DNA from: Gracilimonas sp965227785
GTDB lineage: Bacteria > Bacteroidota > Rhodothermia > Balneolales > Balneolaceae
Reading direction: 5' to 3'
Assembly: GCF_965227785.1 (NCBI RefSeq)
Contig: NZ_OZ245785.1
Span: 1,612,001-1,676,000 of the forward strand
Length of the DNA stretch: 64,000 bases
Shown here: piece after piece, positions 50,260-60,569 of the stretch
Position numbering within the stretch: the stretch's first letter is position 1
Layout of the letters: every line of letters begins with the position of its first letter
Position numbers and translations under genes: made by a program
The notes under the pieces: generated by a model
Told to the model about the DNA's origin: nothing
The model's database searches: none
What the model saw: the letters and a program-made list of their open reading frames with translations, nothing else

Positions 50260-50700
50260 ATGAAAATCGAAACCCTATCGCAAGAAAATCAGGATGCTTT
50301 AGCTCAATTGATGGTAGAGTTGTGGCCTTATAGCAACTTTGAAGATGAGCTTAAAGATGCAAAGCGTATTTATTCCTCAGAAGGTGAAACTTCCTTCTTG
50401 GTGAAAGAAGGGAACCAACATGTTGCCTTTATATATTTAAAACTTCGAAAGGATTGGGTTGAAGGGGCAAAGGAACTTCCCATAGCTTATGTTGAAGGTA
50501 TTTATGTTAAACCTGAGTTTCAGGGTAAGAGTATCGGAAAAATGCTCATTCAAAAAGCAGAAATGTGGGCTAAATCTATGGGTTCAAGTCAACTTGCTTC
50601 TGATACGGAATTTGAAAATACAGGAAGTATAAACTTTCACTCCAGGATGGGGTTCAAAGAGGAAAACAGAGTGATTTGCTTCATAAAAGATTTGGATTGA
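50260..50700 (+). CDS. GNAT acetyltransferase resembling AAC(6')-I aminoglycoside enzymes
   Basis: 146 residues, the size of AAC(6')-I enzymes such as AAC(6')-Iy. The alignment by eye is good along the length: LWPYSNFEDEL near the N-terminus, the acetyl-CoA motif VEGIYVKPEFQGKSIGKMLI, then ASDTEFENTGSINFHSRMGF with the ASD-x5-N-x2-S pattern, and FKEENRVICFIK at the end. In this family the acetyl group goes to the 6'-amino group of aminoglycosides, but many chromosomal homologues have other substrates. No mobile element or cassette sequence is nearby, so it appears intrinsic. Confidence 0.8.
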   Translation: MKIETLSQENQDALAQLMVELWPYSNFEDELKDAKRIYSSEGETSFLVKEGNQHVAFIYLKLRKDWVEGAKELPIAYVEGIYVKPEFQGKSIGKMLIQKAEMWAKSMGSSQLASDTEFENTGSINFHSRMGFKEENRVICFIKDLD

Positions 50701-50805
50701 TTAAACCTCATTTTTCCAAATTAGTTAAACATTAAACTTTTTCTTTTGAAGTTTAGTCCATTTAAAATAGATTGGTTATACCCTTAAACCCAAATTGGAG
50801 ATCGT

Positions 50806-51222
50806 ATGAAAAATAAAAACTTAGCAATATTACTGCTGCGAATAGGTGTTGGAGTGATTTTTATCATTGCAGGATGGGGCAAACTAACCGGTATTGAAGG
50901 CGTTCAGGGATTTTTCGGCAATATTGGGATACCCATGGCTGGAGTAATGGCTTGGGTGGTTGCTCTGGTTGAGTTTGTTGGTGGTATTATGATGCTCACC
51001 GGATATAAAGTTGAAATTCCGGGCATACTGCTGGCAATTACAATGCTGGTGGCCATTTTTACGGTAAAGATGGGTGGTGATGGTGGGTTCAGGGGCATGC
51101 GGCTCGAAATCATGTTGCTGCTGACCAGCTTGGCTTTATCTATGATTGGAACCGGTAAATACTCTCTGGATGCTATGCTTGGCAAATCCGGTGGGGATGA
51201 ACAAGACTCTGACCCTATTTAA
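50806..51222 (+). CDS. DoxX family membrane protein
   Basis: 138 residues with four membrane helices. DoxX pattern: LLLRIGVGVIFIIAGWGKL at the N-terminus, a Gly-rich second helix (VALVEFVGGIMMLTGYKVEI) and a third helix region MLVAIFTVKMGGDGGFRG. The family is a membrane oxidoreductase-associated group named from thiosulfate:quinone oxidoreductase; most members have no known partner. Single gene ending in a terminator that also serves the convergent GNAT gene. Confidence 0.9.
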   Translation: MKNKNLAILLLRIGVGVIFIIAGWGKLTGIEGVQGFFGNIGIPMAGVMAWVVALVEFVGGIMMLTGYKVEIPGILLAITMLVAIFTVKMGGDGGFRGMRLEIMLLLTSLALSMIGTGKYSLDAMLGKSGGDEQDSDPI

Positions 51223-51247
51223 TTTTAAGATATTAGTGATCAATTTT

Positions 51248-51283
51248 AAAAGCCATCCTTCTTAAGGATGGCTTTCTTTTTTG
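51248..51283 (+). terminator. Terminator between DoxX and convergent GNAT gene
   Basis: AAAGCCATCCTT and AAGGATGGCTTT form a 12-bp stem with a 3-nt loop, then CTTTTTT. Confidence 0.9.
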
Positions 51284-51289
51284 GACTCA

Positions 51290-51715
51290 TTATCTGTCTT
51301 CTCTTTTAAGATAGGAAGAATCATAATTTCCGGACACCCGTGGCAAAGTGCCAAAGATCTTAAACCCAACTTTTTTATAAAACTCAGGAGCCTGAAATTC
51401 AAACGTAGACAAATAATACTTATAGCGGCCACGTTTGTTGGCTTCCTTTATGATTGCTTCCATAAGGTCTGAGCCAAGTCCCATTCCTCTGTAGTCTTCC
51501 CTTACCCACAGGTGCTTGATAAAAACCCATTCCCATTCGGTATTCCCATGCACAGCTCCTACTACCTCTCCGGAATCATTCTTTGCTATAAAGCCGAACG
51601 TCTCACTTTCAAAAGGCCCGGTAAATGACCGATTGTATTTCTTTAGTTGATCCACAGCAAACTCTAATTCTTCACCCGGATCATTTTTAAACGATATTAA
51701 TTTAGCAGATTTCAT
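51290..51715 (-). CDS. GNAT family N-acetyltransferase
   Basis: 141 residues, a single GNAT domain with the acetyl-CoA loop VREDYRGMGLGSDLMEAII and the C-terminal APEFYKKVGFKIFG. It is unrelated in detail to the AAC(6')-like gene 600 bp away. The WVFIKHLWV strand and the ending in GNYDSSYLKRE resemble small-molecule acetyltransferases that detoxify or modify metabolites; the substrate cannot be named. The stop-to-start gap with the DUF1801 gene is only 6 bp, so the two are co-transcribed. Confidence 0.88.
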   Translation of the reverse strand: MKSAKLISFKNDPGEELEFAVDQLKKYNRSFTGPFESETFGFIAKNDSGEVVGAVHGNTEWEWVFIKHLWVREDYRGMGLGSDLMEAIIKEANKRGRYKYYLSTFEFQAPEFYKKVGFKIFGTLPRVSGNYDSSYLKREDR

Positions 51716-51721
51716 ATGAAC

Positions 51722-52111
51722 TCACTTCAGCCTTTCCAGTTTGCCCTTTCTTTTCACGATGTTTTTGTAATCCCATTGTATATCTCTTGATTTTTTGACC
51801 CAACGCTGAACCTCTTCTTCGTTGATTTGATCCGGAGCTGTATATCTTTTTTCTGCTGCTTTAAAAGAACCCGATTTCGTTAATCCCGGCTCATCAAAAG
51901 ACTGTCCGCTCCAAAAGAATAGCCGTACACCATCTTTTAGTTTACTGTAACCTGCAACCGGATTTCCATCCAAAAACCAAACCGGGTGAGCATGCCAGAT
52001 TTTATTCTCTGCCTCAGGTAAATAGGTATTGATTAGTTCGGCCAGAGTATCGCAGATTTCCTTGTCTCCAGCATCAAGACCATCGTTATAAGCTTGAGTG
52101 GTTTTGTTCAT
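51722..52111 (-). CDS. DUF1801 domain-containing protein
   Basis: 129 residues. DUF1801 features: EICDTLAELINTYLPEAENK, WHAHPVWFLDGNPVAGYSKL, VRLFFWSGQSF and a C-terminal basic tail. The family has a YdhG-like fold and no confirmed function. It is the first gene of a two-gene unit with a GNAT acetyltransferase. No signal peptide. Confidence 0.88.
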   Translation of the reverse strand: MNKTTQAYNDGLDAGDKEICDTLAELINTYLPEAENKIWHAHPVWFLDGNPVAGYSKLKDGVRLFFWSGQSFDEPGLTKSGSFKAAEKRYTAPDQINEEEVQRWVKKSRDIQWDYKNIVKRKGKLERLK

Positions 52112-52230
52112 TATAATTGCTTTAATAATAAGCTAAGCAGAAATAGCAAAATTACGCCCAAATAAACAAGCATAGCCTTGCGGAGTTGCTCAGAGTTGTA
52201 GACGACAATAAATATCGAGTAGATAAAACA

Positions 52231-52267
52231 AAAAAAGCCCCACACATAAGCTATGTGCGGGGCTTTA
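52231..52267 (-). terminator. Terminator of the rpoBC operon
   Basis: AAAGCCCC-ACACATA and TATGTGCGGGGCTTT form a long stem with a 4-6 nt loop, followed on the minus strand by seven T residues. It lies about 45 bp past the rpoC stop. Confidence 0.95.
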
Positions 52268-52311
52268 ATTTTATCTATGCTACTTCGGCTAACGAAGTAT
52301 TGCTGAAGTGA

Positions 52312-55300
52312 TTAGTCTTCGGCTTCGGCGGTTTCGCTTTCACCGTTTTCACTTCCGCCAAGTTCTTCAAATACCTTGGCGATTTCTTCGTCTCCTTCTT
52401 CCATGTCTTTCTTAGACCCAACAACAATGTCGTTGTAGTCGCGAAGACCGGTACCGGCAGGCACTTTATGTCCAACCACCACATTCTCTTTGAGTCCGCG
52501 GAGGAAGTCTTTCTTGGCTTCGATGGAAGCCTGAGTAAGTACCTTGGTAGTTTCCTGGAAGGAAGCAGCCGACAACCAGCTGTCGGTTGAAAGGGCAGCT
52601 CGTGTAATACCCAACAGAATTGGCTTAGAAATAGCCGGTTCTGCTTCACGGGTTTCGAGTTCTTCTACGCCTTCTTTAATCAGCTCGTTGTTTACATCTC
52701 TTACTTCACGACGGTCGAGGATAGCTCCTTTCTTCAGTTCAGAGCCGCCCGGATTGGTTACTACAAACTTACCAATCAGTTCATCGTTTTTGATGTTCAC
52801 TTCAAAGCGATCCACTTTGTCCCCTTCAAGGAACATGGTATCGCCCGGATCGGTGATTTCCACCTTCTGCATCATGGTGCGTACAATAACCTCAATGTGC
52901 TTGTCATTGATTTTCACACCCTGTAGTCGGTAAACCTCCTGAATTTCGTTCACGAGATATGACTGTACTGCATAAGGTCCGAGAATATTAAGAATATCCT
53001 GAGCCGGAATTGTACCGTCTGAGAGAGGCTGTCCTGCTTTCACAAAGTCATTGGATTGAACCAAGATATGTTTGCTCAGCGAGATCAGATATTTCTTCTC
53101 ATCCGTACCGTCTTTGGACTTCACAAATACCTCTTGTGAACCACGCTTACGTCCACCCATTTCAACAATACCGTCAATTTCAGAAACAACGGCAGGTTCA
53201 CTTGGAGAACGTGCTTCAAATAGTTCAGTTACACGCGGCAGACCGGCTGTAATATCCTTAGACTTGGATGTAGCGCGCGGAATCTTAGCGATAACCTGAC
53301 CTGCTTCAACTTTCTCACCGTCATCAATAACGATGTGTGTTTCAACAGGTAATGTGTTTTCGCGGATTCGGTCTTTGCTTCCTTTGATCACAAGGGTAGG
53401 TACCAGCGAGCGATCTTTGGAATCGGTAATAACTTTTTCGCGGTGACCGGTCTGAGCATCCGTATCATCAGAAGAAGTAACTCCATCAATGATATCCTTA
53501 TACTCAACGGTACCGTCAATTTCAGAGAAGATAAGTGCGTTATATGGATCCCACTTACAGAGCACAGCTCCTTTAGGTACCACATCGCCTTCCTCAACCA
53601 ACATCTCTGAACCGTAAGGCACATTGTAGTTGATGAGAACTTTACCTTCGTCGTTCACGATCTTGATTTCACCGGCACGGGAGAGAACTACATTGTGCTC
53701 TTCTTCACCGTCGTCGTAAACCACGACCCGAACGTTTTCAAATTCTACTTTACCTTCGAATTTCGTTTTGTGCTGAGATTCAGCCTCCAGACGAGAAGCC
53801 GTACCACCTACGTGGAAGGTTCGAAGAGTCAGCTGCGTACCCGGCTCACCAATAGACTGAGCGGCGATAACCCCTACGGCTTCCCCTTTCTCAACTACGG
53901 TTCCCCGTGCGAGATCACGGCCATAACATTTGGCACATACACCACGTCCGGTTTCACAGGTAAGTACTGATCGAATTTCTACTTCTTCGATGGAAGTCTC
54001 AGCGATTTTGGAAGCTACAGACTCGTCAATCATCTGGTTTGCTTCGCAAATCAATTCGTCAGAAATCGGATCGTAGATATCGTGGAGTGAAACACGCCCG
54101 ATAATACGATCTTCAAGACTTTCGATAATATCTTCGTTGTCTTTTAGTGCCGACATCTTAATACCTCGAAGGGTACCACAGTCTCTTTCGTTGATGATCA
54201 CATCTTGAGAAACATCAACCAGACGACGAGTCAGGTAACCCGCATCAGCAGTTTTAAGAGCGGTATCGGCAAGACCTTTACGCGCACCGTGAGTAGAGAT
54301 AAAGTATTCAAGTACCGTCAGTCCCTCTTTGAAAGAAGAAAGAATCGGGTTCTCAATTACCTCATTACCCTGCTGCATGGAGCTCTTCTGAGGTTTTGCC
54401 ATCAGACCACGCATACCACCTAACTGACGAATCTGCTCCTTAGAACCACGGGCTCCGGAATCCGCCATCATGTATACCGGGTTGAAACCATTTCTATCGC
54501 CCGCAAGAGCTGAGAACAGAGTTTCCGATACACGGTTTGTGGTACTGGTCCATTTATCAATAACCTGGTTGTAACGTTCGTTATCGGTAATGAAACCCAT
54601 TTCGTAACGCCCTTGGATATCAGTCACTTCATCCTTCGCTTTGGTAATCAATTCACCTTTAGCGTCAGGAATGATGATATCATCAAGGCTGAAAGAAAGA
54701 CCACCAATAGTGGCTTCTTCGTACCCAACTTTCTTCATGTCATCGAGGAATCTGGACGTTTTCGCCGTTCCTACTATGGCATGAATATCACCAATAAGGT
54801 TTCTCAGTTCTTTCTTACCGAGTGTCTTGTTGATGAACGGGATTTCTTTCGGGGTAATCTGGTTGAAGAGTACACGCCCGGTTGAAGTTTTAATCACTTC
54901 ATGAACGACTTCTCCTTCCTCATTAACCGTTGGAATTCGAACGTTGATTTTAGCATGTGTATCAATCTTACCCTGATCGAAAGCAACCAATACTTCTGCA
55001 GGAGAGGAAAATGTTTTGCCTTCTCCTTTTTGGCCATCATTAGGCTTGGTAAGATAATAGAGACCCAAAATCATATCCTGAGAAGGAACCGCAATCGGTC
55101 CGCCATTCGCAGGAGATAAAATGTTGTGAGAACCTAACATCAGCACAGATGCTTCAAGTACAGCATCATGACTCAATGGAAGGTGAACGGCCATCTGATC
55201 ACCGTCAAAGTCAGCATTAAAGGCTGTACATGCGAGCGGGTGCAGTCGGATAGCTTTTTCTTCAATAAGTACCGGCTGGAATGCCTGAATACCTAACCTG

Positions 55301-56628
55301 TGCAATGTTGGTGCACGGTTAAGCAGTACGGGGTGTCCGTCAATTACATTTTCAAGAACTTCCCAAACAACGGCATCGCGTCGGTCAACTACTTTCTTGG
55401 CACTCTTAACCGTCTTCACAAATCCACGCTCAATAAGTCGTCGGATAATGAATGGTTTATAGAGTTCAACCGCCATCTCTTTTGGCAGACCACATTCGTG
55501 CATTTTCAGCTCGGGTCCTACCACAATTACCGAACGGCCGGAATAGTCAACACGCTTACCAAGAAGGTTTTGACGGAAACGGCCACTCTTACCTTTCAGC
55601 ATATCTGAAAGTGACTTAAGCGGTCGGTTGTTGTTTCGTACTGCGTTAGATTTTCTTGAGTTGTCGTACAATGAATCAACCGCTTCCTGCAGCATACGCT
55701 TCTCGTTTCGGAGAATCACATCAGGAGCTTTAATATCAATCAATCGCTTCAGACGATTGTTACGGATAATCACACGACGGTAAAGATCATTCAGGTCAGA
55801 CGTTGCAAAACGGCCACCTTCAAGAGGCACCAGCGGTCGCAGCTCCGGTGGAATTACCGGAATCACGCTCTGTACCATCCATTCGGGACGGTTTTCAGTA
55901 TGCTGGTTAGCCGCACGGAACGACTCAATTACCTGAAGACGCTTCAGCTTTTTCTTCTTACGCATCTGCGAAGTCTCATGCTTCACTTCATAACGCAGAT
56001 TATAAGCCAGATCATCCAGATCCAGATCACCAAGGAGTGCTTCAAGAGCATCTGCTCCTTCTTTCACGATGAATTTATCGTCATCGTCGTCATCCAGTTC
56101 CTGGTTGTCTTCCGGCAATTGTTCTAAAATATCCCATTTCTCTTCTTCAGAGATCATGTCGCCCTGGGCATAACCGAGGTCACGCGCCACACCTGGATTG
56201 ATTACTACGAAAGTCTCGTAATAAACGATCTTATCCAGGTTCTTGGAACTCATTCCAAGCAGGTAAGCAATCTTGTTAGGAAGAGATTTGAAGTACCAAA
56301 TGTGTACAACAGGAACGGTCAGGGTAATATGTCCCATTCGTTCACGACGTACAGCTTTTCGGGTAACTTCCACACCGCAACGGTCGCAGATAATTCCCTT
56401 GTAGCGGATACGCTTGTATTTACCACAATGGCATTCGTAGTCTTTAACCGGACCGAAGATCTTTTCACAGAAAAGACCGTCCATTTCCGGCTTAAAGGTT
56501 CGGTAGTTTATTGTCTCAGGAGTCAAGACTTCGCCGTGGGAACGAGATAAAATCGTTTCCGCGGAAGCAAGGGATACCCCAATGCTGTCGAAATCTTTCG
56601 TGACTGTTAATGTCTTAGTTACTGGCAA
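52312..56628 (-). CDS. rpoC: RNA polymerase beta' subunit
   Basis: 1438-residue largest subunit of RNA polymerase. The N-terminal zinc finger is CHCGKYKRIRYKGIICDRCG. The catalytic loop NADFDGDQMAVHLP binds the active-site magnesium. The second zinc site is CETGRGVCAKCYG, and the trigger-loop region lies around TLRTFHVGGTAS. The end is Glu-rich and acidic. The start is TTG at 56628, with GGAGG eight bases before it; the next Met is 48 residues on, beyond conserved sequence. It is 30 bp downstream of rpoB. The length is close to other Bacteroidota-type RpoC. Confidence 0.98.
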   Translation of the reverse strand: MPVTKTLTVTKDFDSIGVSLASAETILSRSHGEVLTPETINYRTFKPEMDGLFCEKIFGPVKDYECHCGKYKRIRYKGIICDRCGVEVTRKAVRRERMGHITLTVPVVHIWYFKSLPNKIAYLLGMSSKNLDKIVYYETFVVINPGVARDLGYAQGDMISEEEKWDILEQLPEDNQELDDDDDDKFIVKEGADALEALLGDLDLDDLAYNLRYEVKHETSQMRKKKKLKRLQVIESFRAANQHTENRPEWMVQSVIPVIPPELRPLVPLEGGRFATSDLNDLYRRVIIRNNRLKRLIDIKAPDVILRNEKRMLQEAVDSLYDNSRKSNAVRNNNRPLKSLSDMLKGKSGRFRQNLLGKRVDYSGRSVIVVGPELKMHECGLPKEMAVELYKPFIIRRLIERGFVKTVKSAKKVVDRRDAVVWEVLENVIDGHPVLLNRAPTLHRLGIQAFQPVLIEEKAIRLHPLACTAFNADFDGDQMAVHLPLSHDAVLEASVLMLGSHNILSPANGGPIAVPSQDMILGLYYLTKPNDGQKGEGKTFSSPAEVLVAFDQGKIDTHAKINVRIPTVNEEGEVVHEVIKTSTGRVLFNQITPKEIPFINKTLGKKELRNLIGDIHAIVGTAKTSRFLDDMKKVGYEEATIGGLSFSLDDIIIPDAKGELITKAKDEVTDIQGRYEMGFITDNERYNQVIDKWTSTTNRVSETLFSALAGDRNGFNPVYMMADSGARGSKEQIRQLGGMRGLMAKPQKSSMQQGNEVIENPILSSFKEGLTVLEYFISTHGARKGLADTALKTADAGYLTRRLVDVSQDVIINERDCGTLRGIKMSALKDNEDIIESLEDRIIGRVSLHDIYDPISDELICEANQMIDESVASKIAETSIEEVEIRSVLTCETGRGVCAKCYGRDLARGTVVEKGEAVGVIAAQSIGEPGTQLTLRTFHVGGTASRLEAESQHKTKFEGKVEFENVRVVVYDDGEEEHNVVLSRAGEIKIVNDEGKVLINYNVPYGSEMLVEEGDVVPKGAVLCKWDPYNALIFSEIDGTVEYKDIIDGVTSSDDTDAQTGHREKVITDSKDRSLVPTLVIKGSKDRIRENTLPVETHIVIDDGEKVEAGQVIAKIPRATSKSKDITAGLPRVTELFEARSPSEPAVVSEIDGIVEMGGRKRGSQEVFVKSKDGTDEKKYLISLSKHILVQSNDFVKAGQPLSDGTIPAQDILNILGPYAVQSYLVNEIQEVYRLQGVKINDKHIEVIVRTMMQKVEITDPGDTMFLEGDKVDRFEVNIKNDELIGKFVVTNPGGSELKKGAILDRREVRDVNNELIKEGVEELETREAEPAISKPILLGITRAALSTDSWLSAASFQETTKVLTQASIEAKKDFLRGLKENVVVGHKVPAGTGLRDYNDIVVGSKKDMEEGDEEIAKVFEELGGSENGESETAEAED

Positions 56629-56658
56629 GGATGTTCCTCCAAATTATTAACAGTGAAA

Positions 56659-59600
56659 TTATTCAATATGCATTTCAAGGCCGAGACCCATAAGCTCTCG
56701 TAACAATACCTTGAATGATTCGGGCACGTCACCATCGGGCAGGTTCTCACCTTTAACGATAGCTTCATACACTTTAGAGCGCCCTTTTACGTCATCACTT
56801 TTCACAGTGAGCATTTCTTTCAAGATGCTGGATGCACCATATGCGTACAGTGCCCAAACCTCCATCTCACCAAGTCGCTGGCCACCAAACTGAGCTTTAC
56901 CGCCCAATGGCTGCTGGGTAATGAGTGAGTATGGCCCGATAGAACGAGAGTGCATCTTGTCCTGAATCAGGTGGTTCAGTTTCAACATGTAGATATAACC
57001 TACTGTTGTTTTCTGTGCGAATGGTTCACCTGTTCGTCCGTCGTAAAGGTTTACGCGGCCGTCTTCAGGCAATCCGGCTTCTTTTAATTTCTCTCTAACT
57101 TCATCCATGGAAGCACCGTCGAAGATAGGCGACGCAAACGTCACACCCATTTTCTTAGCAGCCCATCCAAGAATGGTTTCGTAAATCTGACCAAGGTTCA
57201 TACGGGAAGGTACACCCAGTGGGTTTAGACAGATGTCAACCGGGGTTCCGTCTTCCATAAACGGCATGTCTTCCTGAGGTACGATTTTAGCAACCACACC
57301 TTTGTTACCGTGACGACCGGCCATCTTATCACCCACATGCAGCTTACGTTTCTTAGCAACATAAACTTTTGCTTTCTGGATGATTCCCGGCGGGAGTTCG
57401 TCTCCTACCTGGATTGCAAATTTACGACGCTTAGCTTCGGTGTCAATTTCACGACGAAGCTCGCGGTAGTTGGCAAACAATCTTCGAACCATCTTCACAA
57501 GCTCACCATCTGTGGCCCAGTCAATGTTTTCGTTGATGTTTACCGGATCTAATTCTTCAAAAACAGATTTCTTGTATTTCTCGCCTTTCGGGATCAACTC
57601 TACATTACTGTAGTTGTAAACACCCGGAGAAGTTTTGTCTCGAAGCAGTGAATACATCTTGTCAGCCCATTGCTGATTCAGTTCAGCAACTTTCTGGGAG
57701 TGACGTTCTTCTTCCTGCTCAACGCGTTTCTTCTCTTCTTTACGAGATACCAACTCATCGCGCTTACGGCTGAAAAGCTTGGTGTCGATTACCGTTCCCT
57801 GAACACCCGGAGGTACTTTCAGAGATGCATCTTTCACATCACCGGCTTTGTCACCAAAGATAGCACGAAGTAGTTTTTCTTCCGGAGTAGGATCAGTTTC
57901 TCCTTTCGGAGTGATCTTACCTACCAGAATGTCACCGTGTTCAATCTTGGCACCTACGCGAATAATTCCACGCTCGTCGAGGTTGCGTGTTGCTTCCTCA
58001 CTTACGTTAGGAATTTCACGAGTCAGTTCTTCTTCACCTCGCTTGGTATCACGAACCTGCTGTTCGAATTCCGTTACGTGGATAGAAGTATAAATATCAT
58101 CTTGAACGATACGCTCACTAACTACAATAGCATCCTCAAAGTTGTAACCGCGCCATGGCATAAAGGCCACAAGCAGGTTACGTCCAAGAGCCAACTCACC
58201 TTTATCGGTTGAGCAACCATCAGCTAAGGCCTGACCGGCTTTCACTTTGTCGCCAATCTTAACAACCGGACGCTGGTTTATAGTAGTATCCTGGTTTGTA
58301 CGGATGAATTTATCGAGCTTGTACGTTTTAACACCGCCATCAAAGTAGCAATGCTGCTCATCTTCAGAGCGGTTGTATTTAACCCGGATTTCAGTAGCGC
58401 TTACATATACTACTTCGCCACTGGCATCAGCAGTAATAATTGCACGTGAGTCACGAGCTGCTCTTTGCTCCAGTCCGGTACCCACAACAGGGGCTTCGGG
58501 ACGTAGAAGCGGAACAGCCTGGCGCTGCATGTTTGAGCCCATCAATGCACGGTTTGCATCATCATGCTCAATAAATGGAATCATTGCAGCTGCCAGAGAA
58601 GTAATCTGGTTAGTAGCAACATCCATGTATTCAATTTCATCAGGTTTTACACGCAGGTAGTTACCTTCTCGTGTACGAGAGAAAATAGCTTCACTCTCGA
58701 AAGTACCTTTGTCATCAATCTCTGCATTTGCCTGAGCAATTACTGTTTCATCTTCCTGCTCGGCAGCGAGATATTCAACGTCTTTGGAAACCTTACCGTC
58801 TTTCACTTTACGATATGGAGTTTCAATAAAGCCAAAGTCGTTTACTTTCGCGTGCACACACAGTGAGGAAATCAAACCAATGTTTGGACCTTCAGGTGTT
58901 TCAATAGGGCAGAGACGACCATAGTGCGTGTAGTGAACATCACGAACCTCAAAACCGGCTCGCTCACGAGTAAGACCACCAGGACCCAGTGCCGACATAC
59001 GACGCTTGTGCGTCAACTCCGCAAGAGGGTTGGTTTGATCCATAAACTGTGAAAGCTGGTTGGTACCAAAGAAGGTGTTAATCACACTTGAGATGGTACG
59101 TGCATTCACAAGATCCTGCGGGGTTAGCTGCTCAGCATCACGAGAGTTCATACGCTCGCGGATCGTTCGTGCCATTCGGGCAAGACCGATTGCAAATTGC
59201 TGACCCAGCTGCTCGCCAACGGTTCGTACTCGTCGGTTGCTTAAGTGGTCAATATCATCTACCTGAGACTTCATGTTCTTCAGGCGGATAACCTCTTTTA
59301 CAATTGCCACAATATCTTCTTTAGTCAGATATTGTACCGTGTTATCCTGATCCAATTTCAGACGCTTATTCAGTCTGTATCGACCTACTTCACCAAGATC
59401 ATATTTCTTGTCGCTAAAGAATAGTCGTTCAAGAATTGAGCGGGCAGTTTCAGGATCGGGCATTTCACCGGATCGAATCTGCTGATAAATTTCACCAAGA
59501 GCCGTACTCTCATCATAAGTAGGATCTTTACGAAGCGTGTTCATCATAACAGAACGCTCAGACTCTTCAGCCGTGATCTTCTGTACCAGAACTTTTTCTA

Positions 59601-60486
59601 CTTCTGCATCCTTTAATGAGCCGTAATCATCTTCAGTAAGTTCGTGATCACGTTCGAAGATAATCTGTCGATTCAGAGCTTCGGTTACTTCACCGGTCTC
59701 ATCATCGACTACTTCTTCCATGCTCTCTACAACAATATTCTCAGCAAGGCGCTTGCCTACTAAATTCTTGTTGTAGTGATCTTTCTTACCGAACTTAATC
59801 TCTTCGGAAAGTTCAAACAGGCTTAATAATTCGATGTCTGAAGAATATCCAAGCGCACGCAATAAAGTAGTGGCAGGAACTTTCTTCTTACGATCGATAT
59901 AAGCCCAAAGAACGTCACGGATATCCGTTGTGAATTCAATCCAGGAGCCTTTGAATGGAATAACCCGGGCGGAATAAAGTTGTGTTCCGTTCGGGTGTAC
60001 ATTCTGTCCAAAGAATACACCGGGTGAACGGTGGAGCTGACTTACAATAACGCGCTCAGCACCGTTAATAATGAATGTTCCGCGATTCGACATCCAGGGC
60101 AGGTCTCCTAAAAATACTTCCTGCTCAATAGTTTCGCTGGCTTCGTCGCTATCATCAACCGATGATAATCGCAATTTTGCTTTTAACGGAACGGAATATG
60201 TGAGGCCACGATCCTGGCATTCAGCAATCGTGTAACGTGGCACATCCACGTTATAATAAAGGAATTCAAGAATGTGAGTCTCACGACTATCTTGAATCGG
60301 GAAATTTTCATTAAAAATTCGTTGTAGTCCTTGATTTTCTCGCTCATTGGGAGCAATATCAAGTTGTACAAATTTTTCGAATGACTCTAACTGAATGTCC
60401 AGAAAATCCGGATAATCCAGCACGTGCTTGGTTTTACCAAACGATAAGCGTTCCGTGTTCGGAATAGTTTGCATCTTCTTGCTCAA
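56659..60486 (-). CDS. rpoB: RNA polymerase beta subunit
   Basis: 1275-residue beta subunit. The rifampicin region reads NQLSQFMDQTNPLAELTHKR, then RMSALGPGGLTRERAGF, with the sensitive-type residues (Asp516, His526 and Ser531 equivalents) in place, so the sequence predicts rifampicin sensitivity. Further on: CPIETPEGPNIGLI, GYNFEDAIVVSERI and GDKMAGRHGNKGVV. The start is likely TTG at 60486, because AGGAGAGG fits it; ATG at 60474 is a possible second start. Upstream, a hairpin lies between rplL and this gene. Confidence 0.98.
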   Translation of the reverse strand: MSKKMQTIPNTERLSFGKTKHVLDYPDFLDIQLESFEKFVQLDIAPNERENQGLQRIFNENFPIQDSRETHILEFLYYNVDVPRYTIAECQDRGLTYSVPLKAKLRLSSVDDSDEASETIEQEVFLGDLPWMSNRGTFIINGAERVIVSQLHRSPGVFFGQNVHPNGTQLYSARVIPFKGSWIEFTTDIRDVLWAYIDRKKKVPATTLLRALGYSSDIELLSLFELSEEIKFGKKDHYNKNLVGKRLAENIVVESMEEVVDDETGEVTEALNRQIIFERDHELTEDDYGSLKDAEVEKVLVQKITAEESERSVMMNTLRKDPTYDESTALGEIYQQIRSGEMPDPETARSILERLFFSDKKYDLGEVGRYRLNKRLKLDQDNTVQYLTKEDIVAIVKEVIRLKNMKSQVDDIDHLSNRRVRTVGEQLGQQFAIGLARMARTIRERMNSRDAEQLTPQDLVNARTISSVINTFFGTNQLSQFMDQTNPLAELTHKRRMSALGPGGLTRERAGFEVRDVHYTHYGRLCPIETPEGPNIGLISSLCVHAKVNDFGFIETPYRKVKDGKVSKDVEYLAAEQEDETVIAQANAEIDDKGTFESEAIFSRTREGNYLRVKPDEIEYMDVATNQITSLAAAMIPFIEHDDANRALMGSNMQRQAVPLLRPEAPVVGTGLEQRAARDSRAIITADASGEVVYVSATEIRVKYNRSEDEQHCYFDGGVKTYKLDKFIRTNQDTTINQRPVVKIGDKVKAGQALADGCSTDKGELALGRNLLVAFMPWRGYNFEDAIVVSERIVQDDIYTSIHVTEFEQQVRDTKRGEEELTREIPNVSEEATRNLDERGIIRVGAKIEHGDILVGKITPKGETDPTPEEKLLRAIFGDKAGDVKDASLKVPPGVQGTVIDTKLFSRKRDELVSRKEEKKRVEQEEERHSQKVAELNQQWADKMYSLLRDKTSPGVYNYSNVELIPKGEKYKKSVFEELDPVNINENIDWATDGELVKMVRRLFANYRELRREIDTEAKRRKFAIQVGDELPPGIIQKAKVYVAKKRKLHVGDKMAGRHGNKGVVAKIVPQEDMPFMEDGTPVDICLNPLGVPSRMNLGQIYETILGWAAKKMGVTFASPIFDGASMDEVREKLKEAGLPEDGRVNLYDGRTGEPFAQKTTVGYIYMLKLNHLIQDKMHSRSIGPYSLITQQPLGGKAQFGGQRLGEMEVWALYAYGASSILKEMLTVKSDDVKGRSKVYEAIVKGENLPDGDVPESFKVLLRELMGLGLEMHIE

Positions 60487-60569
60487 AAGGAACCTCTCCT
60501 CTTAGATTGAAGGTAAATGATACGGGCAAACCCCAGGGCTAATGGGGTCAATTTATATAGACGCCAATA

